DNA of 64,000 nucleotides from Parasponia andersonii. Lineage: Eukaryota; Streptophyta; Magnoliopsida; Rosales; Cannabaceae. Below are positions 13,001 to 25,433 of the stretch, piece after piece. A program made the translations under genes and the position numbers. Location: assembly GCA_002914805.1 (NCBI GenBank), contig JXTB01000231.1, positions 253,172-317,171 of the forward strand. Reading direction: 5' to 3'. Below the pieces are notes generated by a model. It saw nothing but the letters and a program-made list of their open reading frames with translations. It ran no database searches and was not told the origin of the DNA. Within the stretch, counting starts at the first letter, position 1, and each line of letters begins with the position of its first letter.

Positions 13001-14260
13001 TGTGAAGCTGTTGGCAGTTGAAACAACTCGTCCATTACAAATTTTAACTATATAAATAAGTGATGTTCTCAGCAACCTTAACCATATTCTTGCCGGATAT
13101 TTTCCATTCATAAGAAGGAAAAAAAAACTTTATTGATAGTGAAATATTTTTTATTAATAAAGAGATAACTGTAAAAATATATTTGAAACAAGATATTTTT
13201 TTAATTTTAACTATATTTTTTGGTTTGTGTAAAATAATATTTGTATATTTTAAATTTTTATAAATTTTAATTTTTTTTTTTATCTAAATTGAGTGATTTA
13301 TGATAACTATTTTAAGTTATTTTAACTATTTTTTTGTGTTTGTTAGCAGATTTAAAATATCATCAATTCATAGTTTGTATTTGGCGAGAAATTTGTTGAT
13401 CAATTTGTATGAGATAATATAAATTTACAAAAATTGAAAATATAGATATATAATTATGTACAAATCAAAATTTGCAAAAAGATTATACTTCATGTTTTTT
13501 TTTTGTGTGCACAGATAACCCATTAATTAAAGTCTAACTAACTAAAATTTTAATTTTTTTATTATTTGATTCTGATAAAATATGATTTGAACAGTATGCT
13601 TCCAAATATTGTTATAACCGCTATAATCTATATAAAAATTAGATGTGCTTTAGGTAATTAAGAGGGCCCTTCAGAGAGCGCAAGTTTTAGGGTATTTTGT
13701 GTGCCAATTGTCACAATTATTGAATTCAATAAAATTTAGACCGTCCCTGAAAAACAAATTGAAAAAAAGGACAAAAAGAGATTTAGTCAGTCTTAGACTA
13801 GTCCATGATGTAAAGTGGGTTTGGAACTATATTATTGTTGTCTTTCTTTTGGATTTTTGAGATTATGTAGTACAGACAAGAACTTAATCAAACCAACTTG
13901 ATCCCATCTAATCTAATCTTGTTGAATAAGAAATTTAGTTAGATTCGACTGCCACTAGAAGTCTTTTCGGTGATATTTAAATGGTTCGGTATTGGATGAC
14001 AAATCTAAAAGTCCTCGGTTATATTTATACACTAAACAGAAGTTGATTCTTACGTTTCAATGAACTGAGTATATTTGTACTTTCGCATATTGCTTCTTCT
14101 CCCTGTTTCACTTTAATTTTTTTTTTCTCAAAAAAAAAACTTTACTATAAAATATTAAATTCACATTCTTTTCTTTTCCTTCTCTTTTATATCTATATAT
14201 ACATACATATATTTCACGGTTTATTCACACTGTTTGTTTGTTATATTAGAGTAATGCTAT
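10100..14260. other. AT-rich intergenic sequence
   Basis: No gene is recognisable. About 10585-10685 (GGTTTTTCAA, AATTTATCATG, ATGAGTCTTAGAGTTAGACA) resembles a stretch at 44630-44730 and is probably part of a dispersed repeat. A short motif, GGAAGGATGGCTACCTGTTTT with variants, occurs at about 12240 and 12660. Other open frames here show no domain. Confidence 0.5.
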
Positions 14261-14379
14261 AAAGTATAAATTACAATTTTTATACTCTTTTTTCAGTTAC
14301 AAAATATAAAAGCAGAGATCAAATTCTTATAATATACTATAATTTTTTTACTACCAACGTGACAAGTGAGTTTTTATCA

Positions 14380-15040
14380 ATCAAACGGTAGAGTACATTT
14401 CTCTTTAGGTGAACTTAATAACACTTGCCAAACAATAAAAAGAATGAAATTCCCTCGCACATCAACTAATATAAAAAATTTGGGACAAATTAACAAAAAG
14501 TTAATACGAGTTTGTCCGGACCCTACTCGCAAAACATGATGCTGCACTAGGACGGATCTACCTGTTGGAGCGGTTTCACACCAGTCGTCCACGTGTCTTG
14601 AACTGCTGATGCTGGATTCTCCAACTGTTCACGTNNNNNNNNNNNNNNNNNNNNNNNNNNNNNNNNNNNNNNNNNNNNNNNNNNNNNNNNNNNNNNNNNN
14701 NNNNNNNNNNNNNNNNNNNNNNNNNNNNNNNNNNNNNNNNNNNNNNNNNNNNNNNNNNNNNNNNNNNNNNNNNNNNNNNNNNNNNNNNNNNNNNGGCTTC
14801 AGACCGCCAGCTGTCATGGACTCGAGGTCTGACCGATTGAACCGTTTGGGATCAGTGATGGATTCTGCCTTAAATTCGGAAGACCCACATGCCGATGGCG
14901 GGATCACGTGCGATCCGCGTGACCCTTCTCACGGTTCGAGGCTCAGGAATGGGCCCCACACTACCCATGATGAGGGAGCCCATCTCTGCTTAACTCTATA
15001 CGTTTTCATGTACCGTGGAATAAAATTTACATTTTCTCAA
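14380..15040. other. GC-richer segment around the assembly gap, probable transposon fragment
   Basis: Sequence on both sides of the gap (about 14500-14634 and 14795-15000) is near 50% GC while everything around it is AT-rich. No protein domain is readable in either flank. The composition resembles that of the LTRs elsewhere in the window, but I see no clear match to them, so the family is unknown. Confidence 0.4.
14635..14794. other. Assembly gap (160 N)
   Basis: A run of exactly 160 N. Translations that cross it are meaningless. Confidence 1.
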
Positions 15041-18025
15041 AAAAAAAAAAAAATTGTTTAAATAATATCTTTTTATGACAAAAATAACATTTAATAATAG
15101 GCAGCCCAACGTGGCCTATACTACTAGAAACTCGTGGGATAGGTTGGGTCGACATATTATCTGATGAGCTAATCAAAATTTAAATTTATAATTTCAAAAA
15201 CACGATATGAACACAAATATGTCACGATAACATGATACGATTACTAAACAAGTAACCGGATATGTATATAATACAAATTTTTAACTCAGTCTCACATGCC
15301 TGCACACCAGCATCATACAAATGCACGATGCAATTAGTACGTAAGCCTAATAGGGTGTAAAGAAAATAATTAACTCAGTTTAATATACCTGATAGTTGAT
15401 ACAATGGGATCATCACACAAAGGCATAATACAACAGGAATAACATGCATGATTAACCAAAAATGGTTCATAGTCAATTGAGACTAGTTCAATTAGTCTGG
15501 GGTTTTGATCGTGTGTGATTGTATGGGAGAGAGAGTGATTCGAATTATAGTTAGACTAATTTATAAAAGAAAACACAACTGATTGGTTATAGATGTCTTT
15601 ATATTAGAGTTACATAAAGTTCATTTTTTAATCTAATTTTAATTTTAAAATGGAAAAAGATAAAAATTTGTCTCAAATTATTATAATAAATTTTTTCCTA
15701 GATTTAATAATAAAAAATGACATATTTATTCACTATTTAGTGTAATAATTCATTCAGTTTAAATTAGTTTGAAAACAATATCGGACCATCATTTAAAAAA
15801 AATAATATTAAGAATATATTTCTGGAAGATAATAATAATAATGAAGAAAAAAATAAAATAAATTTATTAATTGTCAAAAGGGAAAAAAAAAGGAAAGAAA
15901 CAAAAAGAGGAGGCTGATTGCCTATTACTATAAGGCATGCAGGAAGAATCTCAAACTAGATCACTTTTTTTTTTTTTTTTGGGCTTAAAAACTAAATCAT
16001 GTTAACGTTGATACAGTAATAATTTTGACATAAATTATTTTTAGTTGTAGGTTCATAAATTATGAATAGTTGAGCGGGGAATTATCATAGAAAATTCATG
16101 TTTTGTCAAATAACAGTGGAAATCCTTGCAAATACAAAAATATCACAGGAAGTACTCCTAGAATTAATGTTATTTCTCGAAGGGAAAAAACCCTCTCAAA
16201 TTTGACTGTTATCAAGTAGCCCCTTTATAGTCATAAAATGAAGAAAATATTTGTGTAAAAAAAGACAAATTTATCATTAATTAAGAGTTTGAAACACTAA
16301 CTTTGTCAAATAATATTTCCAAAACCACAACATTGTGGTAAGGAAAAAAAATTCAAAATCAAATAATCCAAACACAAATTGAAAACAAAAACTAAATTAA
16401 TTTAGTTTTTCTTTTAGATTGAAATATTATCTGAGTAACTTAAATGTGTATATTTTTAAAATATTATCTGAGTAACTTAAAAATAAGTATATACTTTTTA
16501 TTGTTTTAACATCTTTATTTTTTCTTTAAACACAACATAGATTTGATAATTCATTTAGGTTGTTTGTTTATTGATATTGTTTTGATTTTGGTATTTTTGA
16601 ATCAAGGGAAAATTTTTTGTTTAGCACAAAATTTTCTCTCATTTAACCATGACAATTAAAGACTAATTAAAAAAAAAATGTAAGTATAAGGTTCCCTTGA
16701 AACTTATAAATATGTAGCGATTTTTGTTAAAATTTGAAAAAATACGTAGTTTTATATGATAATTTCCCATAGTTGAGCATAGTACTTGTTGGGGTAGTTT
16801 CTAATTGTCGACTTGTCCTCGTGGCTTCTAGATATGCTCTATTTCAAGCAACAAAATCAAAAGATGGTGGTTCTCACGTTTAAGATATTCTAATGCTTAA
16901 AAGATTAAAGGCAAATCACACGTAGGAGACAATTAAATCAAATGAAATGCAAAATATGGTGTTTGTAGAGAGATAATGATCTAGGGTTTAGTGGTCTAAT
17001 GATTAACATGTGTCTCTCTCCCATGAACTCGTGCTTGCAGATAAAAGAGGAGGTAACGCTCAGTTCATATGGTAGTGGAGAGACGTCTCTTTCAGTTTTT
17101 TACGTTGAGTTATCATTATCCTAGAGACCACTGATACTTGAGATCCTTTCTGATACTCGTACCTAGTATCTTTTTGGACCATTAACACGTGTAAAATTAA
17201 CACGTCACTTGGAGTGTAAAGCTTATCGGGACCCGTGCATATAATTTTCCTAGGTCTGGTGATGAAGCAGACCTCCTGGATCCCAATTTTTGTCTCTGTA
17301 CCTCAAGAAATAATACAAGGGGTCTAGGGGGTCATATGGTCTGGCTGACCTATATTTCATTTGAGATGTAAGTTCTTCGTGTCTTTCACGTACCCTTTTC
17401 CTCAAATCATAAGTCACTACGGCCTAAAGACATTATAATTAAACTCAAAGACGTACAAATAATATTTTCTCTCATATATTTTTTGGTGCTTCGCAAACTA
17501 ATTCACTTTTAAATTGTCATTTCGATAAAACTCTACTTTTGATACACTATTGATGAATAAGGACAAAATTGCATTTGACACTTACGAATGGTCTAATTTC
17601 TTTTTTTTTTTTTTTCCTCTCTACATTTTCAGAAATTGAGGTAGCGACAATGAAACACAAATATCTTTGGGAAATCTGATTAATTTTTATATATTTGATT
17701 TATCACCATTAAACGTATCCGCATAATTGGACATCGGGTCAACAAACTCCAAATAAGTCGAAGCATTTGCGGTGGTAAATGAACGAATGAGACAAAATCA
17801 ATACCAAATAATCCGTGTAAGCGAAATACACTGTATACTTACCATGTTAAAAGTTTTAAAAAATACAAAATGCTTTCAGGACCTTTCCGTTGGCGCTCAA
17901 ATTTCACATCCCAAGCTTCTCTCACAAGCTTTCGTTAAACCCCTCAAACATTTCTTCAGTCCTCGCAGACACTTTCTCAAATTTTCCCAGAAAATTTTTA
18001 TTTTCTTGGAATAGTGTGCTTCTAG
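15041..18025. other. AT-rich intergenic sequence upstream of the PMD gene
   Basis: No gene is recognisable. The right end must hold the promoter and 5' UTR of the plant mobile domain gene. I could not assign a TATA box. An open frame at 17772-18014 has no domain and ends just before the PMD start. Confidence 0.5.
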
Positions 18026-20456
18026 ATGGTAAAGGCGGCGAGAAAATCTTCCATTGCAGCTACTGATGCTCGCAATTCGGTACCCTCTTTATTTTTTTTT
18101 TATTTTTTTTTTTTTGCTTGTTTGTAATTCCTGTTTGGTTAACGAGAAAATTGTTAGAAGCGATAAGAAAATTCGAACGAGAGAGGGAAATTAGATGATT
18201 AATTCTTTTTGATTCCTTGTTCTTTTTCCCCACCTCACTTTGCTTGATTATCTAGTTGTGATTCCTGTTTGGTTAGTGAGAAAGTCGTCAGAAACGGCAG
18301 GAAAATACAATCGAGAGAGCAAAAAAAAAAAAAAAGTGAATAACTGGTTTTGCTTCGAGGTGTTTTGGTTTTCGATTACGAAATTGTTGCGGAGATCTCT
18401 GTTGCCGTGGTGTTAATTTTTAAATTAGAGCTGGTCATATTGTTTGTGCAGACTGGAAATTTCAGAACTCGATTTTCTTTACCATCGTTCCTTAAGCAAG
18501 TAACAAGACTATCTGATAATCAAAGGGCAGCATTAGAAAAGCTAGGTTTTGGGAATCTGCTACTGATTCCGAACCAGAGGCTTAATAAAAACTTGTTAGA
18601 TGAGTTGATGAGAAGATGGGATATTGATAGACAAGCTTTTCTACTTCCTGAAGGTGAAATTCGTCTGACTTTGCTGGACATTGCCCTTATATTGGGTCTG
18701 CGTGTTGTTGGTTCTCCTGTAATTCTCAACGATAAAGAGTCTTTTATCGATCTAGAAAGCAAATATGGTGCTGTTATTTGGAAGAGGAAGATCACAGTTT
18801 CCTCCCTAGAGAGTAAACTTGATTCCTTTGGTGGGATTTGCGACGACGACTTCGTAAGAACTTTTTTGCTATATACATTTGGAACTTTTCTCTTCCCAAA
18901 TGCAAATGGAACGGTGGATTCGCGTTATCTGTCTTTGCTCAAAGATGTCGACAATATTTGTCAATTTGCATGGGGTGCAGCTGTCCTCAAGGATTTATTT
19001 AGTTGGTTACATCAAAGAAAGATGATGAATGTCCAATATGTGGGAGGTTGTCTTCTATTTCTCCAAGTGAGTTTGCTTTTGTTTTCGTCTTCTGTTTGAT
19101 TTTATTCTTTGTGAGGGATTTCTTTGAACATCATGCAGAGATGCATGGAATTCCAATTCGAGTAACTTATCATGTTTCAGTTTTGAGCGATTTATCCTCT
19201 TTATTATTATTATTATTTTTTTTTAATTTTTCAGTTTCTGTTTCAGTAACATAATGCTGAACGTTTGTCTTATAATTCTTTGTAGATGTGGTCTTTTGAG
19301 CATATTGACATAGCTCGGCCTTCCCTTTTGGGTAGCTCTTTTGCATTTCCTCGTGTGTGCCAATGGGATAAAAGTAGATCCCTTAATAGACAACAGATCG
19401 TGTCAAAGTTTAAGGATCTACAGGATCATCAGGTAATTGAGGCACTTACGATTTGCACTACGCATGGTTTCTGTGGGGTGTTTTAAAGGTCTGAACTTGC
19501 CCTTGGCTGGCTTATAACCATATTAGGTGACTTGGGAGCTTCAACCAACTTCTTTGGAGTCAGAAGTAGGCATAATTAAAGAATTATTGGAGGCACAAAG
19601 TACAGGGAAAGAACATTCTGAAGCAGAAAACTCTTGTATTGTTTTCCCAATTGTTACTGTGAGTTACTTTTTACCTTTTTCATGCATCCATTCCACCTGT
19701 ACTCATAATATTGACTGGACTTTTATGTACTCAAATTATCTTTTTTTCTTTTCAAAATTGTTCCAAAAAAATTTCTCTTGTTACTGAATTTGGACTGGTT
19801 TGAAGGAAGGGAATTGTCTATATTGCAGGACAATGACTTGGGTGCCATACCTCAAACGATGAATCCTTTGGTTATTGAAGTGGAAACTGGGTCTGAAAGA
19901 AGTTCCATGAATGAAGGACAAAGCCAACGGGACATCAATTTGGACAAACTGGCAGATAATGTGTCTGAGGTTTTCACAGACGTAATAGAATGCCCATCTA
20001 CATCAGGTTGCATTTCAAAGATGCATAAGCAACCAAAGCCTGTAGCCCTGCCAAATGATGCTAGCGTGATCATTGTTACTGGTGATGTGAGAATATATAC
20101 TTGTTTGTTGTTGATTGAATTTTCAATATCCTGTCATTAATTTGATTGGAAATGGAATTTATTCGACTCAGGAAGAGGATTTGAGAACCAGAGTTCGGAT
20201 GTTGGAAGAGAAAAACATGGAATTGGAAAAGGAGATACATGAGCTTAGAAGGGAAAAAGGACTTGTAAGAAATAATATGTTGTCAGGTCCACAGTTAGAA
20301 GAGAAGAATATACAATTAATGAGAGAAATAGACGAGTTGAGAAGAGAAAACCAATGCTTAAGTTTGTCAGCAAACGAACTTGTTGTTCGACTGGAGAAGC
20401 TTGTCTTTGACGAGGATATTAGTGTTAGTGAAGATTCAAAACGTACCCAAGATTAG
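18026..20456 (+). CDS. Plant mobile domain (PMD) protein with C-terminal coiled coil
   Basis: Six exons, all joined by phase-0 GT-AG introns: 18026-18079, 18452-19066, 19286-19432, 19527-19658, 19829-20086, 20172-20456. Together they encode 496 residues without a stop. Exon 2 carries the PMD-like domain (about residues 25-225): an N-terminal LSDNQRAALEKLGFGNLL block, then GEIRLTLLDIALILGL, and a WLHQRKM...GGCLLFLQ end. Exon 3 continues it (WSFEHIDIARP). Exons 4-5 are acidic and low in structure. Exon 6 is a coiled coil with heptads (LEEKNMELEKEIHELRREK, repeated as LEEKNIQLMREIDELRREN). PMD proteins of the MAIN/MAIL type are nuclear and linked to transposon silencing and genome stability; the domain is also found in transposons. 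Cellular role here is inferred. An alternative start at 18350 would read through intron 1 and give an unlikely hydrophobic leader. The stop codon TAG is followed directly by GTAAAA, so a 3' UTR intron is possible. Confidence 0.78.
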
Positions 20457-22227
20457 GTAAAACAGAGTAATATCATCTATCTTATGCTTCGCCTACTCTT
20501 CAATGCTCTACTTTTTCCATGACACATACTTTTCCTCTGATGTTTCCAGGTGCTGGATTCTTTCAATCCCTCTGTTTGTCTCACAATTTTAACCCAACTT
20601 TTGATGATGATTGCTAATTTACTCCATGTGTGCTGCAGTCAATAGAACTTCCCGACTTAAATCTGATTTGGGTTCTCTTTTGACCTTTCAAGGGAAACAT
20701 GGAACATAGTGCTTTATATGTATATTTTTATTCTTCTAAATAAAGATTCTCTCATTAGCTGAAAAAGAAACCAAGTGCTCAAGGTCAAGAATGTAATGAT
20801 CGGGTACTGCTATATAATCTTGTGGTCATTTGGTTTTGTAACTTGAAGACAATGCACATGTACAAAAACTAACTTATATCACAGAGAATGCAAATTGAAA
20901 TTCTTTTCTTGTATTATTACATTTTTCTCTTCATGCAAATAAAAGATTGTTGTCCCATCTAATCAACATTAAAATGTACCGGGTTTCTGTTCCATCTCAG
21001 CTCAATTGATTGTAGGTTCACCTTCTGCTTCAACTTAGTGATTTTGTTCGTTGGATGTGAATTTATGTATTCCAGTTTGGAACTAATTAAATTTAACTCA
21101 TCCAATTTGCAGGTATTCCCCTTATTCATGGTATGAGTAGCAATATTAGAACGTAGCAGGGGTGTTCAAGTTACAAGAACCCTGCGTAACCTTTCTAGGT
21201 ACGCCAAGCTTCTATTGCAATGTTACATCGCATTTGTTGAAATTCATGTGGTCTTGCTTTGATGTTAGGACTTTCTCCATTTGTAGGCAATTAGCAGCTA
21301 AACTAAGAAGTTTTCTGCTATCAAATTTTAATGCTCTCTCTTTTGCCATGAGAATTTACTTGATTGAAGCATTAATGTTGTCCAGTAGCTAAATACCGGT
21401 TTCATTTTATTTCACCTATTTTTTAATAAAAAGGAAAAATTTACTATTTATGTGTGCTCGTGTTTGGTTGGGTATTTTTTGAATGGAAATTATTTTTCTT
21501 GGTTAAACTTTAGGCTAGGCATGTTCAATGGTTTGAAACCAATCTATATATTTAAGGATATTGCAACGAAACAAACACTTAATTCATTGGAAGTCTTCCC
21601 ATTCCAAGCCATTTATAATGTCTTATTCATGTATGAAGTTACAAATAGTCAATTTAACATGTTATGGTAAACTATCATGAACTATATTATATCATGGTGC
21701 TAATATTGTGATTAATTCCATTGGGCTAGCCATAGCCCTTCCTCCTTTCCTGCTTCATATGCTACTGAACATACTATGTGTAGATCAGTTCAGTACAAAT
21801 TTAATTTGTTCAGTCTTTTCCTTTCCATGAAATAATTGCTTGTTCTTAACGATTTTTTCTTTGCTATACCCTTTCTTTCCACAACTCTGGTTTTCTTTTC
21901 TTTATCATTTGTCAGCTGGTATTTTACTTTAATCAGGGGGATGGAAATTCGATTGGCGACGCTGACTTTAGGAACGAGACTGAAGTGCTTGCTCCATCGA
22001 AGGTACATAACAGTTGTCAACGTAGAGTAAATAAAACAAACTTGGACTACGTACGTACTATCGGAAACCCATCAACTTAGTTACAGACGACACAACTAAT
22101 TATTTTACTAAGGTAGTACTGTACTACAGTACCCTCAGTAGAGATTTAGGTGGACTAAGCACTTGTTTACTCTAAAGCCATGATATATCTGGGCATCCGG
22201 CTGAGAAGCCCTTTGTCCCTGTCAATT
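20457..22227. other. 3' flank of the PMD gene and intergenic sequence
   Basis: Apart from the exon-like segment at 21937-22002, no coding sequence is seen. Several acceptor-like sites (about 20549, 20637, 21112, 21936) would permit 3' UTR exons. The right end is the 3' flank of the minus-strand LTP gene 1. Confidence 0.45.
21937..22002 (+). other. Exon-like orphan segment downstream of the PMD gene
   Basis: A 66-bp open stretch lies between an acceptor (TTTAATCAG) and a donor (GTACAT). It reads 22 codons in phase 0, GDGNSIGDADFRNETEVLAP then SK. All introns of the upstream PMD gene are also phase 0. It could be an alternative terminal exon of that gene or a leftover exon of a duplicated copy. 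No flanking exon was found downstream. Confidence 0.35.
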
Positions 22228-22970
22228 TCACTTGACACTACAAATTAATATAGACAGCAAAAATTTGACAAAGTTAATTACTAAAGCATAATTAAAAGTT
22301 CCTTATTTTCTTGAATTGATTTTTAATACTATTGGCATCAAGCTTCTTTCCTAAATATTCAGATATGAAAATTGTTGACTGCATTTATATATTCGGTATA
22401 TGGTACTAGTATTTTAAGTTTTAGAAAAATACTAGCAAAATACTAGCGTACAAAGTTGTCACCTCAGATATTAAGATAATTTTCTCGTATTTAATATTAG
22501 TTGCACGAGATCAGTGAGATGGATTTCAACATGCATCGCATATAGTAGTATACGTATGCGCAAATTTAGTCACAAGCTGCTACTCAAAATTAAGGATGGC
22601 GATACCTCTGGCAGTTAGTGGAGGGGCTGATCTTGTAAGGGAGATTCACACCGCACTTGCTTGGAAGCCACGCGGCAAAATTAACATTATAACCGTTACA
22701 AGAAAAACCACTGATGGCGTCCTTCACACACTTGCAGACGCCCTGGCGGTCAGCTATGGTCTGCGCCAGGCCGTAAAGTGTCCTAATCCCATTGCAACAA
22801 GCGGCTGGCACTGTCCCGCCATTTGCGACATAGGAAATGCATGGTGTCAGGTACCTCACCACCTGGCCGCATGTTATGGTTGCTTCGGCACTCTTAGATG
22901 CGGCCAATTCTGTGCATGTGATTACCATCAGGCTACGGCTAGCCAATTTGAAAAGCCAAGAGCTTGCCAT
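22228..22970 (-). CDS. Non-specific lipid-transfer protein, type 1 (LTP gene 1)
   Basis: Two exons: 22970-22606 and 22237-22228. The first ends in phase 2 at AG|GTATCG. The second supplies ten bases after TTTGTAG and encodes only the last residues (NCQSVK, stop). The product is 124 residues. Mature LTPs are small secreted proteins that bind acyl lipids in a cavity held by four disulfides. The eight-cysteine pattern is complete (C-X9-C-X13-CC-X19-CXC-Xn-C-X13-C), with typical ITCGQV, DRQ and LPSKCGV-PYKIS motifs. Odd points: a ninth cysteine in the loop after CKC (GFSCNGYN), and a weak signal peptide of about 31 residues whose core contains Glu and Lys. The hydrophobic core of gene 2 is much better. 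The promoter and splice sites look intact, so the gene may be expressed, but export could be poor. Confidence 0.85.
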
Positions 22971-23052
22971 TATGATATTTTACTATGTTGGGAACAGAGT
23001 ATTGTAAGACACTGTAGTTCAGGCCGAGTCTTATTAGGAGATCGATTGAATT

Positions 23053-23060
23053 TTTATATA
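23053..23060 (-). promoter_or_regulatory. TATA box of LTP gene 1
   Basis: TATATAAA on the minus strand, about 83 bases before the start codon. It predicts a 5' UTR of about 50-55 bases, usual for LTP genes. Confidence 0.65.
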
Positions 23061-23261
23061 GGAAAAATAGTTCTGTAAGTGGGCCGAAAATGTAGAAGTG
23101 CAAGTCTGCATCACTATGTTAGTGTTAGTGAGGTTCCAACTTCCAGTAATGTTGGTAGTTGGATTTGTTTCGTTGCTTGGAGAATTGTGGTTGAGCAGGT
23201 TAAATAGTTGCTTGCACTCAATACTAGAGGTAGAAGTAGGTTTTCGGACTTCTGTCATAAA

Positions 23262-24502
23262 AAATTTTACTGCACAATCACATATTTGTTTGGAACCGAC
23301 ATCCTATCGTCTAGGTTTCTATACGAGCATTTTTATGAAACGAAATTTGACCCGGTTGAAAATTAGTATGAACGATTGCCCACTAGTGATATTTAACAAT
23401 TTTGTATAGTAAAAGATCCGAGTCATGAACATCACTATTCGTGTTTAGCAGCACTACTATGATTTTCTTTCTTACTACCTAATTCGACATTATTTTAAGA
23501 TAGTGATTTAATATTCTACTTGTCTCAGATTGCATGCCACACTGTAATTGTGCTGGAGCAAAAATCATATGTAATTTTTTGAAAAGTTAATTGGGAAACA
23601 GGGAAGTGCTGAAATTGGCATTACCACCACTACCGGCTGTTCTCGAGCACGAGTTGCACCGGCCCATTACCTGACTGCCTCTGCCGCGTGGCATTGAGTT
23701 GAGTCATGTTCTTTTTAGCACAGTGGTTGGTTGGACCAAGCACCAACATAGTGGTGAATTTTCCTTTCTCAGAGAGTTGTTACGCTGGACTACATTAATT
23801 GTGCCAAGTATACAACCCCATATGACATGTGCACTCTTGTTAGTAAAAACGTTGTGAAATTTCACTACGGTAATCTCATTTTTTTTTTTCAGTAATTTCA
23901 CTCTTGTTAGTGAAATCGTTGTGAAATTTTTTTTGATAAGGCGAAATTGGTTGATCAAGTGACCTGTCGCAATAAATGTAATGTGGTGAAACAGGCATTT
24001 ATTGTATGCATGCAAACGAAGAAACCTTTGAAATTTTGAGTGAGGCCAAAAGTACGGCACAACATATAAATTCTGATCAGATCAGACAACTACTGTACTA
24101 ATTACTATACAGTGGTGATGAAATTTATCACGCGAGGTTGCTGGCCAGTTCCAATTTATGATCGTTTTCCTTCTGTGGGAGAAATTTAACTCGGTTTACG
24201 ATGAGACGTACCCAGGTTGTTGGGGTTGGGCTACCATGTAACTTTGGATAATTATTTAGGAATATCATAATTTGAATAATTAAAATAAATGATAAAAATA
24301 AATATATATTATTTAATATTTTTATTTTTATTATAAAAAAAATGTGCATATAAACTTTAATTGAATGAAATAATATTTATAAATAAGTAAAAAATAATAC
24401 TTAATGAATCAGTACTTATTTGAATACATGTATATATATATATATATATCCATACATATATAATAACTCTTCTAAGAACGTACGTCAATTTATAAAAGGA
24501 TA
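23262..24502. other. AT-rich intergenic sequence
   Basis: No gene seen. A TA microsatellite lies at about 24430-24449, close to the left end of the Tat retrotransposon. Confidence 0.55.
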
Positions 24503-24507
24503 TATAG
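24503..24507. repeat. Target site duplication, left (TATAG)
   Basis: TATAG directly precedes the left LTR and is repeated exactly at 37327-37331 after the right LTR. Five bases is the normal duplication for Ty3/Gypsy integrases. Confidence 0.9.
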
Positions 24508-25338
24508 TGTGGGATCCATTCTTAAATCATACACTACGTGTACGATTGAGTGGCAGAACAGGTCACGAGTAGGGTCCATCGTCTGACATGTATCAAGAGT
24601 GATTAGCTAAAGGCCACGCGAGTTGCACGTGGTACCACATCGGTCATTGGGCCGTTCGAGGTTAGGGCTGAGCCCATCCCAGACCCTGGATAGACCATCC
24701 CAATCCTTACCTCGACAGCTGGGGGTCGGAAGCCCCAAGAGTCTTCCACCAGAGTACAATGGACAGCAACTCATAGCTCCAGACCCGGATAGAGCATTTA
24801 ATGCGATCTTGAATAAGTGCGCGCAAGGGGCAAGCCGTCCTGACAGAACGACGATTTGTCCAAATCTTGTCCCTGACAGACTCGAGCCATAGGGGACGGC
24901 AGAAACCAGGCTACAGCGGTGCAGGGGGGATCACAGTAATCTCGGCCCGTGACTTTCGGAAAAAGTCTTGATGAAACAGGTACTCGGTCCTGAGGTTGAA
25001 AATCAGGAGGTTCACAATTTCAGGACCATATATATATGAGCTATGTGTCCCTTTGAAGGGGACATGTAGGGACATGTACGCATACAAAAAGAAATATTTA
25101 AAATTTTATGAGTAAGAAACAAAGATATACTCATATAGAACTAAATCTTTGCTACCCTGAATCAAAGAAAGACTACTGACTTAAGCATCGGAGAGTCTTT
25201 GCAGGTGGCCACCCCCACCTCTCCGACCCTGCCTGAAGTTCAGAGCACTTTGGAAAAGCAAGGACACGTGGACAGTTGGAGGACACAGCATCAGCAGTTC
25301 AGAGATACGTGGACGGTTGGTGAGAAACCGATCCAACA
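24508..25338 (+). repeat. Left (5') LTR
   Basis: 831 bp, starting TGTGGGATCC and ending GATCCAACA. It aligns over its full length with 36498-37326. The region around 25030 (CATATATATATGAGC) is a possible promoter TATA. Open frames at 24623-24892 and 36613-36888 are the same non-coding LTR stretch. Confidence 0.93.
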
Positions 25339-25340
25339 GT

Positions 25341-25358
25341 TTGGCGCCGTCTGTAGAA
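25341..25358 (+). other. Primer binding site (minus-strand priming)
   Basis: TTGGCGCCGTCTGTAGAA begins two bases after the LTR end. The core TGGCGCCGT would pair with the CCA end of a host tRNA. This sequence is common in plant Tat-type elements; I could not verify which tRNA. Confidence 0.7.
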
Positions 25359-25433
25359 AACGGTTGAGCGTGAGAAAAAGAGTAGGAGACTCACGATCGC
25401 GCTCTCCCCGAACAAAAGGCCATACAACGTCGG

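Noticed and set aside
18350..18451. Alternative start of the PMD protein at 18350 reading through to exon 2
   Set aside because: It gives a hydrophobic leader unlike the family, while a clean acceptor (TTTGTGCAG) and a short first exon at 18026-18079 with a phase-0 donor explain the gene better.
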